A stretch of DNA of 33,644 bases from Candidatus Omnitrophota bacterium (lineage in GTDB: Bacteria; Omnitrophota; Gorgyraeia; 2-01-FULL-45-10), in the NCBI GenBank assembly GCA_026387165.1, contig JAPLMG010000099.1, positions 1 through 33,644 of the forward strand, given 5' to 3'. The position numbers and the translations under genes were made by a program. Below are positions 10,249 to 18,105 of the stretch, in pieces. Each line of letters starts with the position of its first letter. Positions within the stretch are counted from its first letter, which is position 1. The notes under the pieces are model-generated. The model saw nothing but the letters and a program-made list of their open reading frames with translations. It was not told where the DNA came from and did no database searches.

Positions 10249-12855
10249 TTACAGCGATATAAGGGCCTGTTGGGCTGCCTTATAAGCTGCCGCGGCTTCT
10301 GAAGGATTGACCGGCACTATCTTAGGCAGTATCATAAGAACGCCTCTTGATAACAATGCCTCGACATCATCTTTGGTGAACGGTCTGTTGTCAGGGTTTA
10401 TGGCTATCCTGTTTAAAGACAGGAGGACGTCATCGATCGAAGAGTCGTAGGCTATTCTCAAGGCCACTTCGTACAGCCCTATTATGGGTATGTACCTGTT
10501 GTCCGGATTCTGTATATTGAGGACCTTACCTATCCTGGTGAGGTACTGGCCCACTTCATTCATAGTGCTGTTTCCCGCGATAGTCACCACCTTGTAAGGA
10601 ATGCCTGCTGCCTGCAGCTCCTGCGCGGCCTGAGCGATATTATCCAATAGCTTCCTGCCCGTTGCCCTGATGTCTACCAGCTTGCCTTCAAGATATTTGT
10701 TTATCGGCCGCTCACCAGCCTGCGCCACCTGTCCGGGCGCGACCGCCGTATCATGCGCGATTATGACCGCCCTGTTGTCGAGCGCGCCTCTCAGTGCCAA
10801 TGAAGCGAGATACTTCTGCAACGAATCTCTTTCCGGTATAGTCGAAACCTGATAGATCTGCTCGGCCGTCACCTTTCCGGCGCCTTCCCCGGCGGGATAC
10901 TTCTTCTCGCCGTCCCGGCCGGCCCTGGATAGCCGCGCAAGCTCTCCGGTAAAGCTTTCATAGAACGCCTTTATCAGCGCTTTTACATCCTCATCGGCCT
11001 CATTGCACTCAAATAGTACGGTCGGCGACACTTCGGCCATGCGCCTTATATTCGGCATGGTCATGGCATCATTGGTCTGGTGCACATTTGCGCCCTCGAC
11101 AGTAGCGCCGTCCCCTTTTCTCGGCGGAACGAGCTGCCTCTTCTCGACGGCCTTCCCGCCTCCGGCATCGACCTCGATATCAACCGTGTTCTTAAATCCC
11201 CTGCCGGTCACCTTATTGTCGATGAGCCTTCTCGTATTTATGAAGATGTTTACTGTCTTGTCGCCTAAAAGCGGCCCGGGCGTATTTGATTCCGCCTGAT
11301 TGGCAAGATTCCCCTCAAGCCCCTTATGCGACCAGAGCGGGAAGAGGGCAGTCTGCACGATCCACCCCTGCCTGCCAAGTTCTGATCCGTAGGCTTCTCT
11401 TCTCAGGCCCCCGACAAATTCCTGCAGGCCCTCACTGCCGACGAACAGGTTTAGCCTGTCGCGCCCTTTTAATTTCCCGGCGAGCTGCGCGGCGATATCT
11501 TTGCCCAGCTGTCTTGCCTGCGTTGCCGTATTCATGGCATTTTGCTTTCCGTCAGCGCCTATGGCGGGAGATCCGGGATTGCCCGAGCTAACCAGAAGCT
11601 CTGTTTTGCCCTGACCTATAAGATCCTGCGCATACTTTCTTTCATTGTCTCTCCACCCGGCAACTCTGTCTGACGTATATTCGCGGACCTTCTTCACGTT
11701 AGGGTTAGAATTGGCATCGACCCTGAGAAGAGAGGTAAAGACCGTCACCAGATCCGTCCATAATATATCCAATGCCGCCTGCTGGTTTGGCGTCATGCCG
11801 ACGTCAATTACCTTGCCTGTGCCATCGGTGATCTTTGTGCCTTCCACGGTAAGGATCATCACGGGCATCGCTTCAGCGACGCTCTTCACCCTTTTCCTGT
11901 CCTTGTCATATGTGGGCGATGATCTGTCCAGAAGCGCCATGCCGACACATTTCTTACCGGCCGGACTGCTCACAAGCGTTTCCAGTACTGCCGGCGGTTC
12001 ATAGACCTCATCGGCAAGATCATGAATACCCATGGAAATAACATCTCTTTTGTTCGAGCCTTCCATTATATACTGTTCCCATTCGGTTCCCGCGCGGCGC
12101 AGGGACTCCGTATTTGTCATGAATACGATATGCTCGGCGCCAAGCAAGTACATGGCGCCATGCAGGAATCTCCCTGCGCTGACGGGAAGCGATCCATCCT
12201 CATCGGAGAAATCATTCGCCCGGTCGAATTTGTCATGGAGCCTGGCAAATTCTACGGAATCCATTGAAGGCAGGAAGATGCCAGCTATAGTCTGTACCGT
12301 ATAGTAGATGGAGGTCTTTCTATGCATGTTTCTGCCGCCTATATCGGGGCTGAGCTCTATGACTAAGGGCGCGACGGTGGTCTTTTCGGTCTTGCTTCTC
12401 GCTTGCGCCGCCGCTATTGCTATGTCCTTACTGGGCCCGCCGTTAACTATCGCTATACGCTTATTAAATCCTTCCTGCAGTGAACGGCTTGCCACCTCCA
12501 GGCCTTCCCAGGTCGCCCCGGATCGTGTTATGTCCACAAAGATCGTGGAATCCGGTTTGATCTTGCCTTCGCTGTAGAGGCGCGCGAACTCCCTCGCTGT
12601 CGCCGCGTGATACCAGACCGGCGCGCCGGCCGGCTTATTTTCATTGTACATCTTAATCAACGACCACATGAACTGATCATTGGCGCCTATTCCGTTGGTC
12701 ACTATAGCTTTGAGATTTTGGCCATTCGGGCCGAACGCCTGCTCTATGAAAGAGCGGATCTTTCCGTACCATTCAGGTTTAAAATAGTTTTCGAAAAATT
12801 GCAAAACAGTCTGCTTAGTCCCGGTCCCGCGGTAGTTATATCCTCCCCGCGCCAT
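10249..12855 (-). CDS. Polyprotein C, part 3: glucose-6-phosphate isomerase-like domain plus C-terminal domain
   Basis: ADMARGGYNYRGTGTKQTVLQFFENYFKPEWYG...TIFVDITRSGATWEGLEVASRSL...LFVGSEGLQEFVGGLRREAYGSELGRQGW. Frame is open upstream of the annotated Met, no SD precedes it. Ends VLMILPKIVPVNPSEAAAAYKAAQQALISL*. Confidence 0.8.
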   Translation of the reverse strand: MARGGYNYRGTGTKQTVLQFFENYFKPEWYGKIRSFIEQAFGPNGQNLKAIVTNGIGANDQFMWSLIKMYNENKPAGAPVWYHAATAREFARLYSEGKIKPDSTIFVDITRSGATWEGLEVASRSLQEGFNKRIAIVNGGPSKDIAIAAAQARSKTEKTTVAPLVIELSPDIGGRNMHRKTSIYYTVQTIAGIFLPSMDSVEFARLHDKFDRANDFSDEDGSLPVSAGRFLHGAMYLLGAEHIVFMTNTESLRRAGTEWEQYIMEGSNKRDVISMGIHDLADEVYEPPAVLETLVSSPAGKKCVGMALLDRSSPTYDKDRKRVKSVAEAMPVMILTVEGTKITDGTGKVIDVGMTPNQQAALDILWTDLVTVFTSLLRVDANSNPNVKKVREYTSDRVAGWRDNERKYAQDLIGQGKTELLVSSGNPGSPAIGADGKQNAMNTATQARQLGKDIAAQLAGKLKGRDRLNLFVGSEGLQEFVGGLRREAYGSELGRQGWIVQTALFPLWSHKGLEGNLANQAESNTPGPLLGDKTVNIFINTRRLIDNKVTGRGFKNTVDIEVDAGGGKAVEKRQLVPPRKGDGATVEGANVHQTNDAMTMPNIRRMAEVSPTVLFECNEADEDVKALIKAFYESFTGELARLSRAGRDGEKKYPAGEGAGKVTAEQIYQVSTIPERDSLQKYLASLALRGALDNRAVIIAHDTAVAPGQVAQAGERPINKYLEGKLVDIRATGRKLLDNIAQAAQELQAAGIPYKVVTIAGNSTMNEVGQYLTRIGKVLNIQNPDNRYIPIIGLYEVALRIAYDSSIDDVLLSLNRIAINPDNRPFTKDDVEALLSRGVLMILPKIVPVNPSEAAAAYKAAQQALISL
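10885..10914 (-). repeat. GEKxYPAG linker (DGEKKYPAGE) in polyprotein C part 3
   Basis: +strand ttccccggcgggatacttcttctcgccgtc; between GPI-like domain and C-terminal domain. Confidence 0.9.
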
Positions 12856-12893
12856 GTCGGCGCCGACCGCAGACTGATACTGCTGAAGCGCTA

Positions 12894-15800
12894 TCAGCTG
12901 CTTAAGGTCGGCCGTGCTGCCGTCAGGGACAAGGAGCTTTTTCCGTATGTCAGGGACAACTGCTCTATAAGTCCGCTCACATCTACGGAATCGAGAATGA
13001 TCCTCTCCAGCCGCAATGGCGTCAAGTCCGTCAATCTCAGGCCCTTTATTTGGATGCTTATGAATTTCTCCAGCAGGACTCTGCTGAACAACGCATCTGT
13101 CAGTATATATGTTTCGTCCCCGGTCACTTCCGCTAAACCGGCCTGCGCCATGTTCTTTAAAGCCGCTGTTCTTTTGATCCCGACCGATTCGGCAAAATTG
13201 GTCAGAAGCGTATTTGTATCAATTTTTGACCTTACCGCATCCCGGACCCTGGCCTTGTCCATTTTGAGAACGGACGCCAATCTTGAAATATCCTGTTCAA
13301 ATGTCATGCTCGCTATCTCACTTGTCAGCGGCATTACCTTCAATAACTCAGGTAAATATCCGAGCGAGCTCTTAGCCTTACCGTCCCCTCTATTGATGCT
13401 TACAACAAGTCCGTAGATAGAAGCCCTGCGCACATCTACGCCGCTATCACTCAAATATTTGACAGCCGCGTCGTCGACAGTCAGAGGGGCCGTGCTCTTC
13501 TTGGCCATGTTGGCCGGATCGCCCGCGGCCCGCGTAGTGAGATAGATCCTGTCGAATAAGAGCGTGGCGAACTGCGCCGACTGCGCCGTTACCCGGCTCA
13601 GAAGTTCCGGATCATTCCTAATCGCCCACTCATAGCGCTCGACCCCATAGGGCACGGCTATAGAGCGCTCTTCGATATATTCGTCTATGAGCAGCTTAAA
13701 TACGCTGAGGCCCAGCTTCTCTATGCCATCGGGCTTGTTACGCAGCGCAATGCCGACCCTTGACGCGATATCACTCTTGTAATCGCCTTTACGCGTCAGG
13801 TCATCATACTCTTTGTCGTAGTCAAGCAATTTTATATAGTCCACCTGGTCGCTTATGAGCGCCGTATCAAATAGTTCGGCGAATTTGGCGCCGCTTATCT
13901 TCTCGATAAAATTGATCAGCTCGCTGAGGCTCAATCCTACAGTCTCGTTGTCCTCGTTGGGATTAAATACGAAGATGCTCCTCACGCCCCTCGCCCTGGC
14001 GGCTTTGATCGCCTCTACTACGCCATCGCATAACAGGTGGGAACAGAGCGATGTAAAGAAGCTGCCCGGCCCGGTCAATATATAGCCGCCGCTCGAGACG
14101 TTATTGATCATTTCAACGGCCACCTGGTTGGTATCGTCCCGGGATATCGATTTCGCTTCCGCGGAGGGAGCGGAAAATACCCGGTGCTCTTCCCTTACTT
14201 CATTGCCTCCCTCGGCGCTCACGACTATATTCTCTTCTTTAACTTCGGCAAAACCATACTCCACTATCTTTGAGAGATTTACCGTTTCGGTAACGTGCGT
14301 CTGCATGGCGATAAAGCGCGGGACAAAGAGAGCGCCCAGGCCCTCGCCGTTGAAACCGAGCACTTTGTCCTTATAACCACATCCCGGATTGTCATTCTTT
14401 AGCCTTATCTTTTTATCGTCCTTAACAAGATATGTGACATCCCCGGACTCGCTTTCGTCGACCACCCAGTGGTCCCCGTTAAGCGAAAAATACGCCTTGC
14501 CCTCTTTGTCGAGGCCGACCTCTATCGCGTTTAAGATATTTCCGTGGCTGTCCAGTGTCTTGATCAGTATATCCTGTCCTCTCGATAAAGTCTTTATAAG
14601 GGGTGTGCCTGAAATCCGGCTCGCCTCGTCCGTACCGTCAGGATTTCTGATAACCATGCTCGGGCCATGCCTCTGGTCTATGGTCACCACAAGGCTATTG
14701 CCGTTATTTTCGGTATGAAAGCGCGTGTTCCTCTGTATCTTTTCATCGAGGCTGATATTTTCCCACCACGCAAGAACGTTGTCCTGATATCTTGCATATA
14801 CAACCGAGGGCTTAAAACTCGACATGCTGACCTGCCCGTTCGTGATGCCTACGGCCTTCGCAAGTCTGTTAACAGCCATTTGGTATCTGCGCATCTTATC
14901 TTTCGTATCAACGGCATTCCTGCCCTCCGGTAACCGGAGGTCCCTTACGAAGACACCCTCGTCATATAAAACCGCCAGGAGAAGCAGGTTTCGTATGCTC
15001 TGGTTCTGTTTTAGGAGCGTCTTCATGTTAAAGATCGGTTTGCCGTCGAACCCCGGGATACCTTTATCCACTATGTCGGCAAGATTTAACAGGTTCGCGC
15101 TGAACGTCAAAAAATCCGCGCTTAAATTTCTCTCGTGAGACCTTCTGATGCTTTCGAGATTTCTAGGCTTTCTCTGCTCCAGGGCCGCGGCAAGAAGCGC
15201 TTCCGCTCCGTCATATCGCATGTCAAGATTTACTGCCTGGGAAGTCTTCGCCAGCCCTATACCGGCCAGCGTCACCTTTATTTTCTCGAGGCATTCTCCC
15301 GCCTTTTCGAAATCTCCCGCATCCATCGCCGCAAGCGCCTGACCGAATAAATTATCCCTTATCTTCGCCTGCCGTAAAGCTATTGCCATGACATCTCTTA
15401 AGCTCATCCCGAGAAGCTCTTCTTCGCTCAGGCCCATATACCCGATCTTTATCCTTCCGCTGTCATCAAGCATGGTAAATATCTTGTCTGCTTTAAGGAA
15501 GCTGTTAAAGAGAGAATTTACCTGGTCGCCAAGAGGAGGCGTTATCCCATAACCGTTCTCTCTGAGCGCATTTATAATGTGCTGCGTGGCGCCCCCGTCA
15601 TCGACGTTGGTAACAAGCGCGTTGATCGAAAGGCCCGGATTGAGGCCCAAAAGGATCGGAGCCCATAACCTGGATGCCGAGCCCCCGGAAAGCAGAAGGA
15701 CGTCCGAAGAAAAGTCAGGCGGACCCTGCGCCGTTTGGCTTACGCCTGAAAGCTTCTGGCGGAGTTTCTTTGCATCGTCGCCGAACCTGCCTATAACGAT

Positions 15801-16376
15801 ATCGACAACGCTCGCCTTGTTCCTGGCGGCCTCTTCCAGCAGGTCTCTTTGCAATTCTCTTTCATTTCCGCCGTAAACATCCAATAGCCTGCCGTAATTA
15901 TCTGTTTTTTGAAGCGCTTCGCTGAATTCATTTCCGGAGGCTCCGGCCGGATAACTCTTCTCTCCATCCTTCGGAGGTTCGGAGACGGCTGTGCCGCCGC
16001 TGAGGCGCGCGTAAAGGATGTGGAAAGCGCTCTTGAATTCAGCGTTGCCGGTTATGGCTGCCGCTATTTCCTTCGCACGGGCTTGCGGCTGATCGGCACT
16101 GATTAAAGCGGCCTCCATCGCGCCCCTGTACGCATCGAGCATGATCGCTTCGTTCTGAGCGTATCCTCTCTCGCTCGCAATCATGAGGGTCTTATCGAGC
16201 CACCTCTGGACCCCAAAAGACTCCCAGCCTCGCTCAACCCGCCGCTCTCTCGCTATGATCTCTTTTATAAGAGCTTCAAGCTGATCCTTATCTACGCCGT
16301 CAACCTCTGAAAGGATCACCTTTATGCGCTCCTGGCTTATGCCGACGAGCCTCGATAACAGTATCGGGGCGAGCAT
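12894..16376 (-). CDS. Polyprotein C, part 2: YvcK/CofD-like domain with large insertion
   Basis: VLLLSGGSASRLWAPILLGLNPGLSINALVTNVDDGGATQHIINAL and ILTGPGSFFTSLCSHLLCDGVVEAIKAARARGVRSIFVFNPNEDNETVGLSLSELINFIE. Same frame as ORF 16428..17969, separated by TAG 16428-16430; no leader; lacks the shared C-terminal tail. Confidence 0.85.
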   Translation of the reverse strand: MLAPILLSRLVGISQERIKVILSEVDGVDKDQLEALIKEIIARERRVERGWESFGVQRWLDKTLMIASERGYAQNEAIMLDAYRGAMEAALISADQPQARAKEIAAAITGNAEFKSAFHILYARLSGGTAVSEPPKDGEKSYPAGASGNEFSEALQKTDNYGRLLDVYGGNERELQRDLLEEAARNKASVVDIVIGRFGDDAKKLRQKLSGVSQTAQGPPDFSSDVLLLSGGSASRLWAPILLGLNPGLSINALVTNVDDGGATQHIINALRENGYGITPPLGDQVNSLFNSFLKADKIFTMLDDSGRIKIGYMGLSEEELLGMSLRDVMAIALRQAKIRDNLFGQALAAMDAGDFEKAGECLEKIKVTLAGIGLAKTSQAVNLDMRYDGAEALLAAALEQRKPRNLESIRRSHERNLSADFLTFSANLLNLADIVDKGIPGFDGKPIFNMKTLLKQNQSIRNLLLLAVLYDEGVFVRDLRLPEGRNAVDTKDKMRRYQMAVNRLAKAVGITNGQVSMSSFKPSVVYARYQDNVLAWWENISLDEKIQRNTRFHTENNGNSLVVTIDQRHGPSMVIRNPDGTDEASRISGTPLIKTLSRGQDILIKTLDSHGNILNAIEVGLDKEGKAYFSLNGDHWVVDESESGDVTYLVKDDKKIRLKNDNPGCGYKDKVLGFNGEGLGALFVPRFIAMQTHVTETVNLSKIVEYGFAEVKEENIVVSAEGGNEVREEHRVFSAPSAEAKSISRDDTNQVAVEMINNVSSGGYILTGPGSFFTSLCSHLLCDGVVEAIKAARARGVRSIFVFNPNEDNETVGLSLSELINFIEKISGAKFAELFDTALISDQVDYIKLLDYDKEYDDLTRKGDYKSDIASRVGIALRNKPDGIEKLGLSVFKLLIDEYIEERSIAVPYGVERYEWAIRNDPELLSRVTAQSAQFATLLFDRIYLTTRAAGDPANMAKKSTAPLTVDDAAVKYLSDSGVDVRRASIYGLVVSINRGDGKAKSSLGYLPELLKVMPLTSEIASMTFEQDISRLASVLKMDKARVRDAVRSKIDTNTLLTNFAESVGIKRTAALKNMAQAGLAEVTGDETYILTDALFSRVLLEKFISIQIKGLRLTDLTPLRLERIILDSVDVSGLIEQLSLTYGKSSLSLTAARPTLSS
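15942..15968 (-). repeat. GEKxYPAG linker (DGEKSYPAG) in polyprotein C part 2
   Basis: +strand tccggccggataactcttctctccatc; between N-terminal helical region and CofD-like domain. Confidence 0.9.
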
Positions 16377-16427
16377 GCTCCCTTTTACATTTTTAGCGTC
16401 CGCCGCGCCCGTATCGGATAGTATCTC

Positions 16428-17969
16428 CTACAGCGGCGTGCGCTGGTTCGTGAGTATCTTGATGTAGGGCGTTTCAACATCCTTAGTGATATTGGGGCAA
16501 ACCACCATATACGATATATTCTGTTTCTCCAGTATCTTGGCTATGCCCTCCGAGTGGAATCCTCCCGTTACGAGCACGGAGACCTGAGCGTTCTCTTTAT
16601 TCATCGCCTGTATCGTATTATCCACGAGAGCCTTATCGCGTTTTATCGCGATGGCGTAGAAATCCTCTAATTTAGGCATGCTCTCCGTAACGGCCTGTGA
16701 AGGCGCGTCAACTTCGTAAGCAAAGCCGTAGCGTGTGGTCATCTTCTTTATAAAGTCCGAGAAAGCCTCATACGCGAACTCTTCTTTGTGCGCTTTGTAA
16801 TAATCGAAATCGCCGTTCAATAGCTTTATGTTGACCAGGCCTATCAGTGTATTTATGTGCCGGGACAGTTTCTCGAGGGTCCTCTGATCATCATTCGCGA
16901 AGAGCTTCTCTTTTACCGCCTCTTCGAACTTCTTTATGTCGTTGAATAACTGCTCATTCTCTATTCGCGAGTACACGGAGTTGTATATTATATAGTTGAA
17001 GAGGTTCGGATATTCCGTAGAAAGCAATACGCCGTACTTCACGGCGAGCGCTCTAAGGTAATCATAGTATTCCGCGGATGATATCTTCCCGACCTTAAAT
17101 TCGAGAGACCTGCTTACAAGCTCCGTAAGCTTCTCTTTATCGAGCTTCTTGGTGATAAGGTCTATTAACGCGGCGCGCTCTTTATCCACTACGCTGAAAT
17201 CTATTTTCTTTTCGTAGATGAGCACGCTTATGAGCTTAAAGAGGTTGCCGTATTGGCGCAGGGCCACTTTATGCTTTTCGCCGAGAGACTCCAGATACTT
17301 AACATAGTCGGTGAACGAAAGTTTCTTGGCCTCATAGTCCTGGTTCTTCGCATCAAGCTCTTTCATCTCTTCACTGTAGACATAGGTTTTGAGCTTATTG
17401 ATGATGGTCTTTATCTGATTGAGGTATCTTTCGGTATCTTCCTTTAAGGGGTAGCTGGAGGTGAATGCGTTTAAATTCTCTATGTAGTAGGAGCGGGTTT
17501 CGGCGCCGAAAAGCTTTATGGGCAGGTCGCTCGTTATTGAAAGGAATTCCGGGCCCGTTATCTCGCCCTTCTTCATGAAGTAATCGGCCACTTCTTTTCT
17601 TATATCGGCATCCGGAAAGGCCTTGAACCATGAGGTATCTATAAAACCATCGGCGCCTTCCACCGATATTAAACTCAAACCATCATTATTAACAAGGCAT
17701 TCCAGTATCTTTATTATGTTGGACTGGGCCTCATAATTGCAATGGGCGTCCTGAATATGGATAACAAGTTTTCCCGGGTCCTTGGACGCATATTTGGCCT
17801 TGATGAGCCCGTAATCGCGCGGGATAACTATCTTTTCGGGATCGGTGGTGATCTGGACTGCCTTTTTGGTATCAGGTGCGGAAGTTTTTGGTATATCAGC
17901 GAATGCGATGTTTGTGAATACGAAGGCGAAGAGAACCAGCGAAGAAACTGATTTCTTAAACATAAACAC
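16428..17969 (-). CDS. Polyprotein C, part 1: leader plus 'IQDAH' domain, ending at TAG
   Basis: MFKKSVSSLVLFAFVFTNIAFADIP leader; probable start ATG at 17963 with GGAGG at 17973-17977 (9-nt spacing) rather than the GTG at 17969. Domain VIHIQDAHCNYEAQSNIIKIL...LVTGGFHSEGIAKIL parallels the N-terminus of polyprotein B. Confidence 0.9.
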   Translation of the reverse strand: MFMFKKSVSSLVLFAFVFTNIAFADIPKTSAPDTKKAVQITTDPEKIVIPRDYGLIKAKYASKDPGKLVIHIQDAHCNYEAQSNIIKILECLVNNDGLSLISVEGADGFIDTSWFKAFPDADIRKEVADYFMKKGEITGPEFLSITSDLPIKLFGAETRSYYIENLNAFTSSYPLKEDTERYLNQIKTIINKLKTYVYSEEMKELDAKNQDYEAKKLSFTDYVKYLESLGEKHKVALRQYGNLFKLISVLIYEKKIDFSVVDKERAALIDLITKKLDKEKLTELVSRSLEFKVGKISSAEYYDYLRALAVKYGVLLSTEYPNLFNYIIYNSVYSRIENEQLFNDIKKFEEAVKEKLFANDDQRTLEKLSRHINTLIGLVNIKLLNGDFDYYKAHKEEFAYEAFSDFIKKMTTRYGFAYEVDAPSQAVTESMPKLEDFYAIAIKRDKALVDNTIQAMNKENAQVSVLVTGGFHSEGIAKILEKQNISYMVVCPNITKDVETPYIKILTNQRTPL

Positions 17970-18033
17970 ATTCCTCCATTGTTTGTAAATTCGTGACCTA
18001 CCTTTTTATTTCTAACTTTCTGTTAGTACTAAT

Positions 18034-18061
18034 ACTATACTCTATATATACGATGTGTCAA
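18034..18061 (-). promoter_or_regulatory. Candidate sigma70-type promoter for polyprotein C (and probably the C-D-E operon)
   Basis: Minus strand TTGACA (18061-18056), 16-nt spacer, TATAGT (18039-18034) in an AT-rich intergenic gap. Perfect palindrome TTAGTACTAA (18023-18032) overlaps/abuts the expected start site. Confidence 0.6.
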
Positions 18062-18105
18062 CCAAAAATAACAAACTATTTTGTTCTTTAACATTTTCCA
18101 CAATC

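Noticed and set aside
12922-12959. Classical X-XXY-YYZ slippery heptamer (A AAA AAG)
   Set aside because: Only five A residues are present (GGAAAAAGC), so the site is suboptimal; kept as a possible -1 site but not claimed as programmed frameshifting.
18062-18090. Rho-independent terminator after polyprotein B (AACAAA-ATAG-TTTGTT followed by ATTTTT)
   Set aside because: The stem is only six A/T-rich pairs; too weak to call.
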